From Burkholderiales bacterium (GTDB lineage Bacteria; Pseudomonadota; Gammaproteobacteria; Burkholderiales; Burkholderiaceae_C), in NCBI GenBank assembly GCA_006227785.1, contig SBFU01000243.1, positions 1 to 5,935 of the forward strand: a stretch of DNA of 5,935 nt, in the 5' to 3' direction. The notes under the pieces were generated by a model, which saw nothing but the letters and a program-made list of their open reading frames with translations, did no database searches and was not told the origin of the DNA. Below are positions 1 to 5,346 of the stretch, one piece after another. Numbering within the stretch: position 1 is the first letter of the stretch; each line of letters begins with the position of its first letter. The translations under genes and the position numbers were made by a program.

Positions 1-31
1 CGTGGCGGGATGAGCGCAGGCCAGGCGCGCT

Positions 32-59
32 TGGACTCCCGCGTTCGCGGGAGTGACGG
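32..59 (+). repeat. Palindromic dispersed repeat, copy A (dRS3-like)
   Basis: This 28-base unit has a perfect 9-bp inverted repeat: ACTCCCGCG (35-43), a TT spacer, then CGCGGGAGT (46-54). It is flanked by TGG on the left and GACGG on the right. The same unit recurs in opposite orientation at 124-151, differing only at the second base pair of the stem. The architecture resembles the short dispersed repeats with ATTCCC/GGGAAT arms known from Neisseria (dRS3) and frequent in other betaproteobacterial intergenic regions. Whether it acts as a transcription terminator, a protein-binding site or only a passive repeat cannot be read from one locus. Confidence 0.75.
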
Positions 60-74
60 ATGACGGATGACGGG
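54..74 (+). repeat. Three tandem 7-base units (TGACGGA)
   Basis: TGACGGA occurs at 54-60 and 61-67, and TGACGGG at 68-74. The first unit overlaps the right flank (TGACGG) of palindromic repeat copy A. The array therefore looks like a local slippage expansion of the end of that repeat. No function is evident. Confidence 0.7.
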
Positions 75-123
75 TGTGGCTTGGTCTGGAGACCATGAAT
101 CCAGCGTCGAACCGATGCACCTT

Positions 124-151
124 CCGTCATTCCCGCGAACGCGGGAATCCA
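124..151 (-). repeat. Palindromic dispersed repeat, copy B (inverted relative to copy A)
   Basis: Read on the minus strand this is the same 28-base unit as 32-59. The stem is ATTCCCGCG (129-137) and CGCGGGAAT (140-148) with a two-base spacer, so it exactly fits the pattern ATTCCC-N8-GGGAAT of the Neisseria dRS3 class. It differs from copy A by one T-A pair replacing one C-G pair in the stem. The two copies face each other across about 64 bases. Together they could form a large inverted-repeat structure downstream of the minus-strand gene ending at 301. Confidence 0.75.
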
Positions 152-300
152 CGAACAACACATTGACCGGGACGCGCGCCTTTCGTGCGCTCCTGTTTCA
201 GCGGGGATGACGAACAGGCACCCGTTCGACCGATCCTGACGTACTCGTCTTCCCCGGCAGCTGGCGGACGGGCAGGCGCAGCCGCGCCCCCGTGGCCGTG

Positions 301-690
301 TCAGCGGATGCGCTCGCAGCGGCCCTGCGATTGGGCCAGGCCGCGGAAGTCGCTGTGCCAGGTCTGGGCGGCGGTGTCGATCTGGATGCGTTCGTTGTCC
401 ATCGAGGTCAGCACCAGCGTGCCGTTGACCGAGAAGGCGTAGACCGACACCCCGTCAATGCGAACAGCCGTCAGGGCCTGCTCGTTGTGCTCCAGCTCCA
501 CCTCACGGGACCAGACGGTGCGGGCGGGCAGGTAGACGGCCTCGCACAGCAGGCGCACCGTTTTCACCTCGGCCGCGGCCGGCCAGCTCAGCATCAGCCC
601 CAGGGCCACCAGCGAGATGCCGCAACAGGTTTGCAGGCAGGTGCGCAAGCTCACCAGGCGGCCCACCGTGCTCGGCACGGCGGCCTTCAA
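301..690 (-). CDS. Small uncharacterised exported protein, TTG start overlapping the upstream stop
   Basis: This encodes a 129-residue protein that I do not recognise. The start is TTG at 690-688, which shares bases with the TGA stop (689-687) of the adenosyltransferase gene to form TTGA. A GGGAGG ribosome-binding sequence lies seven bases upstream (698-703). An upstream-extended frame up to 885 exists, but it would overlap most of the adenosyltransferase and is arginine/glycine/proline-rich shadow sequence, so I reject it. The N-terminus reads as a signal peptide: basic residues up to Arg16, a hydrophobic core GISLVALGLML (about 24-34), and an AAA cleavage motif at 38-40. The mature part of about 89 residues begins EVKTVRLLCE. 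It contains many alternating hydrophobic/polar stretches typical of beta strands (about 51-105). It has just two cysteines (49 and 124), which could form a disulfide in the periplasm. Co-transcription with the adenosyltransferase is likely, but no functional link to cobalamin is evident. Confidence 0.75.
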   Translation of the reverse strand: MKAAVPSTVGRLVSLRTCLQTCCGISLVALGLMLSWPAAAEVKTVRLLCEAVYLPARTVWSREVELEHNEQALTAVRIDGVSVYAFSVNGTLVLTSMDNERIQIDTAAQTWHSDFRGLAQSQGRCERIR

Positions 691-1253
691 GCGCCGGCCT
701 CCCGGCCCAGGCGCTCGCTCTTCCAGTAGACGTCGTCGCCGCCGTCCATGCGGTTGAGCACCCGGGCCAGCACGAACATCAGGTCGGACAGGCGGTTGAG
801 GTATTGGCGCGGGGCGTCCTTGATGGCTTCCTCGTTGCCCAGCGCGACCACGGCGCGCTCGGCCCGGCGCGCCACGGTTCGGCACACATGGGCCTGGCTG
901 GCGGCGCGGGTGCCGGCCGGCAGGATGAACTCCTGCAGGCGCGGCAGCTGCTCGTTGTAGTGGGCCAGTGCCTCATCCAGCGCCAGGACCGCCTCGGGCT
1001 TGAGCAGCTCGAAACCCGGGATCGACAGTTCGCCGCCCAGGTTGAACAGCTGGTGCTGGATCTCGACCAGCAGTGTGCGCACATCGTCCGGCATCGGCTC
1101 GCACAGCAGCACGCCGATGTGCGAGTTGAGCTCGTCCACATCGCCCATGGCGTGCACGCGCAGGCTGTTCTTGGAGACGCGGGTGTTGTCGCCAAGCCCG
1201 GTGGTGCCGGCGTCGCCGGTGCGGGTGGCGATCTGGGTCAGGCGGTTGCCCAT
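687..1253 (-). CDS. Cob(I)yrinic acid a,c-diamide / cob(I)alamin adenosyltransferase, PduO type
   Basis: This 188-residue cytoplasmic enzyme is expected to transfer the 5'-deoxyadenosyl group of ATP to cob(I)alamin, making adenosylcobalamin for enzymes such as methylmalonyl-CoA mutase. The family works as a trimer. Its hallmarks are all visible: the N-terminal ATP-binding motif TRTGDAGTTGLGD (10-22), followed by RVSK (25-28); GDVDELNSHIG (37-47); the helix with FILPAGT (109-115) and RTVARRAERA (125-134); and YLNRLSDLMFVLAR (151-164). Length is normal for the family. The ATG at 1253-1251 is preceded by AGGA about eight bases upstream. A GATAAT -10 element lies 38 bases upstream of the start. 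The leader is too short to hold a cobalamin riboswitch. It is the first gene of a likely two-gene unit with the exported protein ending at 301. The class (PduO rather than CobA or EutT) is secure from the motifs. A symbol is not assigned because naming of this family varies. Confidence 0.96.
   Translation of the reverse strand: MGNRLTQIATRTGDAGTTGLGDNTRVSKNSLRVHAMGDVDELNSHIGVLLCEPMPDDVRTLLVEIQHQLFNLGGELSIPGFELLKPEAVLALDEALAHYNEQLPRLQEFILPAGTRAASQAHVCRTVARRAERAVVALGNEEAIKDAPRQYLNRLSDLMFVLARVLNRMDGGDDVYWKSERLGREAGA
698..703 (-). promoter_or_regulatory. Ribosome binding site deciding the TTG start
   Basis: On the minus strand the sequence is GGGAGG, seven bases before the TTG at 690-688. It lies inside the last codons of the adenosyltransferase gene. 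Its strength and spacing are the main reason to place the start of the exported-protein gene at this TTG rather than at nearby GTG codons or at the long upstream extension. Confidence 0.7.
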
Positions 1254-1290
1254 GGCGGGTTCCTGGATGTCGATCGTGGTCGGAGGTTGG

Positions 1291-1296
1291 ATTATC
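1291..1296 (-). promoter_or_regulatory. Probable -10 element of the adenosyltransferase gene
   Basis: On the minus strand the hexamer is GATAAT, matching five of six bases of the sigma-70 -10 consensus. It lies 38 bases from the start codon and implies a leader of roughly 30 nucleotides. No good -35 hexamer is seen at 16-18 bases (nearest candidates GGTTCC or TCGGTT), so the call rests on the -10 match and position only. Confidence 0.4.
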
Positions 1297-1425
1297 GGTC
1301 AGCCGCCCCAGCGGAACCGATGCCCCCATGGGCTCGCAGGTTCCCGCGGCGGCGGTTGCCGAAGGTAAACAAGGGCATCGCGATGTGTCCGGGGCAAGTG
1401 GATGCGAGTGGCGGCAACAGTGCGC

Positions 1426-1494
1426 AAAAGCGCTGGCCCTGGGCGCCGGACGGCGCTTCAATCCGTCTCTCATGCACGGGCCAGCGCCTGCCTT
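1426..1494 (+). promoter_or_regulatory. Inverted repeat that could structure the leader of the small exported gene
   Basis: GCGCTGGCCC (1430-1439) is exactly complementary to GGGCCAGCGC (1478-1487), giving a 10-bp stem with a 38-base loop. AAAA precedes the first arm and TTTT follows the second by five bases. The loop contains a smaller GCGCC/GGCGC hairpin (1443-1456). An alternative pairing AAGCGC/GCGCTT (1428-1433 with 1453-1458) would exclude the long stem. The structure ends about 27 bases before the ATG at 1521. It may be an attenuator-like leader or an operator, but high GC makes chance pairing easier. No known riboswitch class is recognised. Confidence 0.35.
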
Positions 1495-1520
1495 TTGACC
1501 TCACCCGGGAGACCCGAACG

Positions 1521-1724
1521 ATGAAGAAAACGCCCCCTCTGACCTGGTTCGAGCGGCGCAGCGTCATGCTGTTCGCCAGCCTGAGCCTGGCCGCCGCCGG
1601 CCAGACCTTCGCCCCGTCCCATGCACCCAAGCCCGACCGGGCCAGCCGCAGCGAAGCGGCGGCGGTGGTCAAGCAGGCCAACCGGAGCGGACCGCACCCG
1701 GCACGCAACTTGCCGGCTGGCTGA
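1521..1724 (+). CDS. Small hypothetical exported or membrane-anchored protein
   Basis: This encodes a 67-residue protein that I do not recognise. I place the start at the ATG at 1521, which has GGAG (1508-1511) nine bases upstream and begins a textbook signal sequence: MKKTPP, then ERR at 11-13, a hydrophobic core from about 15 to 26 (VMLFASLSLAAA), and a possible cleavage near QTFA (28-31). The twin arginine followed by SVML is only a loose match to a Tat motif, so Sec export or a single membrane anchor is equally likely. The remaining 36 residues are polar, basic and rich in Ala, Pro, Ser and Arg, with no cysteine and no recognisable domain. The frame is open far upstream through the adenosyltransferase antisense, but that part has shadow composition. 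The gene stands alone, divergent from the adenosyltransferase and 91 bases ahead of the oxidase. It could be a genuine small secreted protein or a chance frame. Confidence 0.5.
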   Translation: MKKTPPLTWFERRSVMLFASLSLAAAGQTFAPSHAPKPDRASRSEAAAVVKQANRSGPHPARNLPAG

Positions 1725-1776
1725 TACCCGGTGAGGCGAAAGGGTTGGCCAGGGTGCGTTTCGTGGCCGGCGGCGG

Positions 1777-1782
1777 TACACT
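1777..1782 (+). promoter_or_regulatory. Possible -10 element of the oxidase gene
   Basis: TACACT matches four of six bases of the sigma-70 -10 consensus and lies 33 bases before the oxidase ATG. No -35 hexamer with acceptable spacing is seen; the nearest TTGGCC (1745-1750) is 26 bases away. Read-through from the small gene upstream is the alternative. This is a weak call. Confidence 0.25.
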
Positions 1783-1815
1783 GACCCGCTGAGCCTGACA
1801 TCTGCGGAGACCGCC

Positions 1816-3240
1816 ATGAACGCCCCCACCGACCACACGCACCTGGCACCCCAACTGCAGCTGCGCGAGGTCCCCGCCGCCCTGGTCGAAGCGCTGCAGC
1901 AGCGCTTCGGCGCCCGCTGCTCCACCGCCCAGGTGGTGCGCGAGCAGCACGGGCGGGACGAGTCCATCTTCGACGTGCCGCCCCCCACCGCGGTGGTGTT
2001 CGCCGAATCCACCCAGGACGTGGCCGACGCGGTCAAGCTGGCGGCACAGCACAAGGTGCCGGTCATTCCGTTCGGCGTCGGCTCTTCGCTGGAAGGCCAC
2101 CTGCTGGCCATCCAGGGCGGCATCAGCATCGACGTCAGCCGCATGGACCAGGTGCTGTCGGTCAACGCCGAGGACCTGACCGTGACCGTGCAGCCCGGCA
2201 TCACCCGCAAGGCGGTAAACGAGGCGGTCAAGCACGAAGGCCTGTTCTTCCCCATCGACCCGGGTGCCGACGCGTCCATCGGCGGCATGACGGCCACCCG
2301 CGCCAGCGGCACCAACGCCGTGCGCTACGGCACCATGCGCGAGAACGTGCTGGCGCTGGAGGTGGTGACCGCCCGCGGCGAGGTCATCCGCACCGGCACC
2401 CGCGCCAAGAAAAGCAGCGCCGGCTACGACCTGACGCGCCTCATGGTGGGCAGCGAAGGCACGCTGGGCGTCATCACCGAGGTCACGCTCAAGCTGTACC
2501 CGCTGCCCGAGGCCATCTCGGCCGCCATCTGCTCGTTCCCGACCATCGAGGCCGCGGTGCGCACCGTCATCCAGATCATCCAGATGGGCGTGCCGATCGC
2601 GCGCTGCGAACTCATCGACGCCGGCACCGTGCGCATGGTCAACGCCCACAGCAAGCTGGGGCTGCGCGAGGCGCACATGCTGTTGATGGAATTCCACGGC
2701 TCGCCGGCCAGCGTGCAGGAGCAGGCCGAGACGGTTCAGGAGATCGCCAAGGAATTCGGCGGCAACGACTTCGAGTGGGCCACCACACCGGAGGAGCGCA
2801 GCCGCCTGTGGACCGCGCGGCACAACGCCTATTTCGCGGCCATCCAGAGCCGGCCCGGCTGCCGCGCCATCAGCACCGACACCTGCGTGCCCATCAGCCG
2901 GCTGGCCGACTGCCTGCTGGACTCGGTGGCCGAAGCCGACGCCTCCGGCATTCCCTACTTCCTGGTCGGCCACGTCGGTGACGGCAACTTCCACTTCGGC
3001 TACCTGATCGACCCGGCCAACCCGGAGGAACACCGCGTGGCCGAAGAACTCAACCACCAACTGGTCCACCGCGCCTTGCAGCTCGAAGGCACCTGCACCG
3101 GCGAACACGGCGTGGGCCTGCACAAGATGGACTTCCTGCGCCGCGAGGCAGGCGACGGCGCCATCGACATGATGCGCACCATCAAGCAGGCGCTGGACCC
3201 GGACAACATCCTGAACCCGGGCAAGATCTTCGCTCTCTGA
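1816..3240 (+). CDS. FAD-linked oxidase, D-lactate dehydrogenase (cytochrome) / GlcD family
   Basis: This 474-residue flavoprotein has the layout of the GlcD/Dld2 branch of the vanillyl-alcohol-oxidase superfamily. These enzymes oxidise D-2-hydroxyacids such as D-lactate or glycolate to the 2-keto acid and pass electrons to quinone or cytochrome carriers. The FAD-binding domain (about 55-230) shows PFGVGSSLEGH (85-95), DPGADASIGGMTATRASGTN (148-167), and KSSAGYDLTRLMVGSEGTLG (199-218). The C-terminal FAD-oxidase domain has GHVGDGNFH (385-393), which carries the metal-binding histidines, then GEHGVG (429-434) and the family ending DPDNILNPGKIF (461-472). Length is typical and no signal peptide is present. 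The ATG at 1816 has GGAG at 1806-1809, six bases upstream. There is no iron-sulfur GlcF partner nearby, which argues for a single-subunit D-lactate dehydrogenase rather than a glycolate oxidase complex. Exact substrate cannot be set from sequence alone. The downstream histidine kinase begins three bases after the stop and may share its transcript. Confidence 0.95.
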   Translation: MNAPTDHTHLAPQLQLREVPAALVEALQQRFGARCSTAQVVREQHGRDESIFDVPPPTAVVFAESTQDVADAVKLAAQHKVPVIPFGVGSSLEGHLLAIQGGISIDVSRMDQVLSVNAEDLTVTVQPGITRKAVNEAVKHEGLFFPIDPGADASIGGMTATRASGTNAVRYGTMRENVLALEVVTARGEVIRTGTRAKKSSAGYDLTRLMVGSEGTLGVITEVTLKLYPLPEAISAAICSFPTIEAAVRTVIQIIQMGVPIARCELIDAGTVRMVNAHSKLGLREAHMLLMEFHGSPASVQEQAETVQEIAKEFGGNDFEWATTPEERSRLWTARHNAYFAAIQSRPGCRAISTDTCVPISRLADCLLDSVAEADASGIPYFLVGHVGDGNFHFGYLIDPANPEEHRVAEELNHQLVHRALQLEGTCTGEHGVGLHKMDFLRREAGDGAIDMMRTIKQALDPDNILNPGKIFAL

Positions 3241-3243
3241 CGC

Positions 3244-5112
3244 ATGCCCGTCTGGGTACGATGCTGGCTTGTCTTGGCCATGGGCTGGCAGGCCTTGCTG
3301 ATATCGATGCCTGCCTTGTCTCAGGAAATCGGTCAGGTCGAACGCACGGTCACTCGCCATGGCGAGCTGATAGAGAAATCCATCGTCTCGCTACCGGACG
3401 CACTTGATCTGGCCTGGATGGCCAATGACGTGCGCATCGCCTATCGCTGGCATGTGCCTGATGCATCCATCGGCGACCCCAGAGGCGTGTGGATCTATCG
3501 TGCGGGTGCGCCATACCAACTGGCCGTCAATGGGCGCGTGGCGGTTGGCCTGCTGGACACGTATCCTTTGGCCCAGGCCTCGCGAAACGATACGGTCATC
3601 AACGGCCGCAGTCCGACCTTGTTCCCCTTGCCCGCACAGGCCAGCGACATTGAACTGAGCTTCCAAGCCCCGCCATTCATGAACCGCGGGCTGACCTACG
3701 CACGTGTCGGGTCGGTCAACGAGCTGACACCAGTGCACCTGAGCTCCTACGGGACTGTGGCCATCCCTGCGTTCATGTTTGTGGTGCTGGCGGGAACCTT
3801 GTGGGTTTTCTCGAGTTCGATCTGGCTGGTGAGCCAGCGCACCCCTCTGATTGCTTTGTTCGCCGGTCTGTGCGGCACCATGACCTTGCGGTACTGGATG
3901 CTCCTGTGGCCATCGGTTCCCTTTTCGCCGACTTTCTATGAGCAGGTCAATCCATACCTGATCATGTGCTTCGTGTTGATGGCGCTGGTGTTCAATTGGC
4001 TGCTGACTGATCAATGGAGCACGTCCAAGAAGCGATGGGTGACCGCCTTCTTTCTGACCTATTCGGCTTTCAATGTGGCGGCCTTTGCAGCGGATGCCGG
4101 CACCGTGGCCTTGCGGATGATGGTTCAGGTGGTGGGCAACATCGGGCTCATCTACATCATCGTGCATGTCTTCCGAAGTCGACAGGTCTTGCCACGCGGG
4201 TGGGCGTGGGCGATTGGGGGTGGCTACCTGCTCCTGCTGTTGTGTTCCTTCCATGACCTTGGCCTGGCCGTCGCCTATGTGCCCTATGCACGTGGCAGCA
4301 TGTTGATCTGGGGTCAGGCGGCCTTGCTGCTGGCGTACGGCTATGTGACCTCAGACTTTGTTTCACAGCAGCTGCGGCTGGCCAACCTTTCCAAGGCCGA
4401 CCTGGACCGGCAGGTCAGCGACGCACGCGCCGAACTCGCGTCTACCTATGCCGCGCTGGCGCGGCACGAGAAGCTGCAAGCTGCGCGCGAGGAGCGCCAG
4501 CACATCGTGCAGGAGCTGCACGACAGTCTGGGTTCCCGTCTGATCACATTGCTGCGTGGTGTCCGCCGCGACGCGCTTGCCACCGGCGCCATCATCGAGG
4601 CATTGGAAGATGGTCTCTCTGACCTGCGGCAAGTCATCACCGCCAACCATGTCGACGGCCGCCTGGTGCTGGCGCTGGGCAACTGGCGCCAGAACTGGGA
4701 AGAGCGCCTTGAGCGGGCCGGTGTGCAGATGTCGTGGCACCTGGATGATTCCGTCGATGAGATCATCCTGTCAGCCGAGCAACTGCATCAGTTGCTGTTT
4801 CTGGTGCAAGAGGCAGCCACCAACGTGCTCAAGCACGCAGATGCCACGGTGTTTGGCGTGACGGCCCTCCACCGCCGGAGGCGACTGATCTTGATCCTCA
4901 ATGACAACGGTCTCGGCTGGCCATCGTCTGGCACCGGAACTGGTCTGGGTCTCAAAGGGATGCGCCAGCGAGCCGCACGGCTTGGCGCCCGCATTCGGTT
5001 CACGTCCTTGCGCTGTGTTGTCCCGACAGCAACCCATGGTGCCGCTATCGTGGTGTCAATGCCCTGCGTCGACAACGCTGCGGAGCGGGCACCCGTCATG
5101 ACGGCGGTCTGA
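3244..5112 (+). CDS. Seven-transmembrane sensor histidine kinase (7TMR-DISM type, NarX/DesK-like core)
   Basis: This 622-residue inner-membrane sensor kinase is expected to autophosphorylate on a histidine and pass the phosphate to a response regulator. The N-terminus is a signal peptide (hydrophobic 7-21, cleavage near ALS-Q at 24-27). A periplasmic region of about 140 residues (28-168) follows, compatible with a 7TMR-DISM extracellular domain. Seven hydrophobic helices lie at about 171-195, 201-221, 236-255, 264-284, 288-310, 319-345 and 352-370. Residues 375-420 are charged, heptad-like and probably coiled coil. The kinase core has the H box ELHDSLGSRL with phosphoacceptor His426, the N box QEAATNVLKHA (522-532, Asn527), and the G boxes NDNGLG (553-558) and GTGTGLGLKGM (563-573). 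All catalytic boxes look intact. The start at 3244 has no Shine-Dalgarno and follows the oxidase stop by three bases, suggesting translational coupling. An internal ATG at codon 13 also lacks a ribosome site and would shorten the signal peptide. GC is visibly lower than in the oxidase. The expected LuxR-type regulator is not found. The ligand is unknown. Confidence 0.93.
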   Translation: MPVWVRCWLVLAMGWQALLISMPALSQEIGQVERTVTRHGELIEKSIVSLPDALDLAWMANDVRIAYRWHVPDASIGDPRGVWIYRAGAPYQLAVNGRVAVGLLDTYPLAQASRNDTVINGRSPTLFPLPAQASDIELSFQAPPFMNRGLTYARVGSVNELTPVHLSSYGTVAIPAFMFVVLAGTLWVFSSSIWLVSQRTPLIALFAGLCGTMTLRYWMLLWPSVPFSPTFYEQVNPYLIMCFVLMALVFNWLLTDQWSTSKKRWVTAFFLTYSAFNVAAFAADAGTVALRMMVQVVGNIGLIYIIVHVFRSRQVLPRGWAWAIGGGYLLLLLCSFHDLGLAVAYVPYARGSMLIWGQAALLLAYGYVTSDFVSQQLRLANLSKADLDRQVSDARAELASTYAALARHEKLQAAREERQHIVQELHDSLGSRLITLLRGVRRDALATGAIIEALEDGLSDLRQVITANHVDGRLVLALGNWRQNWEERLERAGVQMSWHLDDSVDEIILSAEQLHQLLFLVQEAATNVLKHADATVFGVTALHRRRRLILILNDNGLGWPSSGTGTGLGLKGMRQRAARLGARIRFTSLRCVVPTATHGAAIVVSMPCVDNAAERAPVMTAV

Positions 5113-5118
5113 CTCAGC

Positions 5119-5315
5119 TTACTGTTTCTGATAGGGGTAATCGAGCTTCAGCGCCGTCGGAAAGCCCTCGGCGTCAAGCGGAGCACCTGTACCCAAGGAT
5201 AAGTAGAGCACGACGCCCCCCGCAGAGAAAACACACTTGCTGACCTTGTTTTTCGTGTTGGTCAGGATCAGTCTGACAGCCGACTTGCCTGAGCCAAGCT
5301 TCATGGACAATGAGT
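5119..5315 (-). pseudogene. C-terminal remnant of an unidentified gene cut by the IS30 element
   Basis: An open frame of about 63-65 residues ends at TAA-free TGA/TTA-type sequence at 5119 and faces the kinase gene with only six bases between them. It reads with protein-like composition, including SAVRLILTNTKNKVSKCVF and GGVVLYLSLGTG, then TALKLDYPYQKQ at the end. The alternating pattern suggests beta strands. Possible starts are ATG at 5304-5302 or TTG at 5310-5308, but neither has a ribosome binding site. Going further upstream the frame enters the IS end and meets a TGA at 5325-5323. I infer that the insertion removed the original 5' part. I do not recognise the family. It could instead be a chance short frame. 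Confidence 0.45.
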
Positions 5316-5343
5316 GGCGGAGTCAAGCACCAAGTGCAACACC
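5316..5343 (-). repeat. Putative terminal inverted repeat of the IS30-family element
   Basis: On the minus strand this reads from GGTGTTGCACTTGG to TTGACTCCGCC, immediately after the transposase stop. IS30-family elements place their right inverted repeat directly downstream of the transposase gene. The stretch also contains a small GCAC/GTGC inverted repeat (5327-5337). Without the partner end this is position-based inference. Confidence 0.45.
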
Positions 5344-5346
5344 GGT

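Larger units (their letters stand above)
1..300. other. Non-coding region downstream of the minus-strand gene pair
   Basis: No convincing gene is visible. The reading frame beginning at 185 runs into the antisense of the exported-protein gene and has arginine- and proline-rich shadow composition. The region holds the two palindromic repeats and the short tandem array described separately. A 5-bp GGCGC/GCGCC hairpin at 275-288, just beyond the stop at 301, lacks a following T tract on either strand, so I do not call it a terminator. Confidence 0.6.

Noticed and set aside
32..151. CRISPR array
   Set aside because: Only two repeat units are present, they are in opposite orientation, and each is a perfect palindrome. 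No regular spacing or cas gene is seen.
275..288. Rho-independent terminator for the minus-strand operon
   Set aside because: The GGCGC/GCGCC stem is only 5 bp and is not followed by a T tract on either strand.
185..442. An 85-codon plus-strand frame near the left end
   Set aside because: It overlaps the antisense of the exported-protein gene, lacks a ribosome site, and has shadow-like Arg/Pro/Ser composition.
691..885. N-terminal extension of the exported-protein frame up to 885
   Set aside because: It would overlap about a third of the adenosyltransferase, is arginine/glycine/proline-rich, and would bury the signal peptide. The TTG at 690 with GGGAGG explains the start better.
1254..1300. 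Cobalamin riboswitch upstream of the adenosyltransferase
   Set aside because: The inferred leader is only about 30 nucleotides, and I see no B12-box-like sequence on the minus strand between the -10 element and the start.
804..1520. Upstream extension of the small exported-protein frame
   Set aside because: It is the antisense shadow of the adenosyltransferase. The signal sequence and ribosome site place the start at 1521.
1669..3360. A 563-codon open frame antisense to the whole oxidase gene
   Set aside because: It is rich in Val, Ala, Gly, His, Asp and Arg with no domain pattern, and it lies fully opposite a well-identified enzyme. Long antisense frames are expected in very GC-rich genes.
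3391..4254. A 287-codon minus-strand frame inside the kinase gene
   Set aside because: It is antisense to the signal and membrane domain of a well-supported kinase and has His/Gln/Arg-rich shadow composition.
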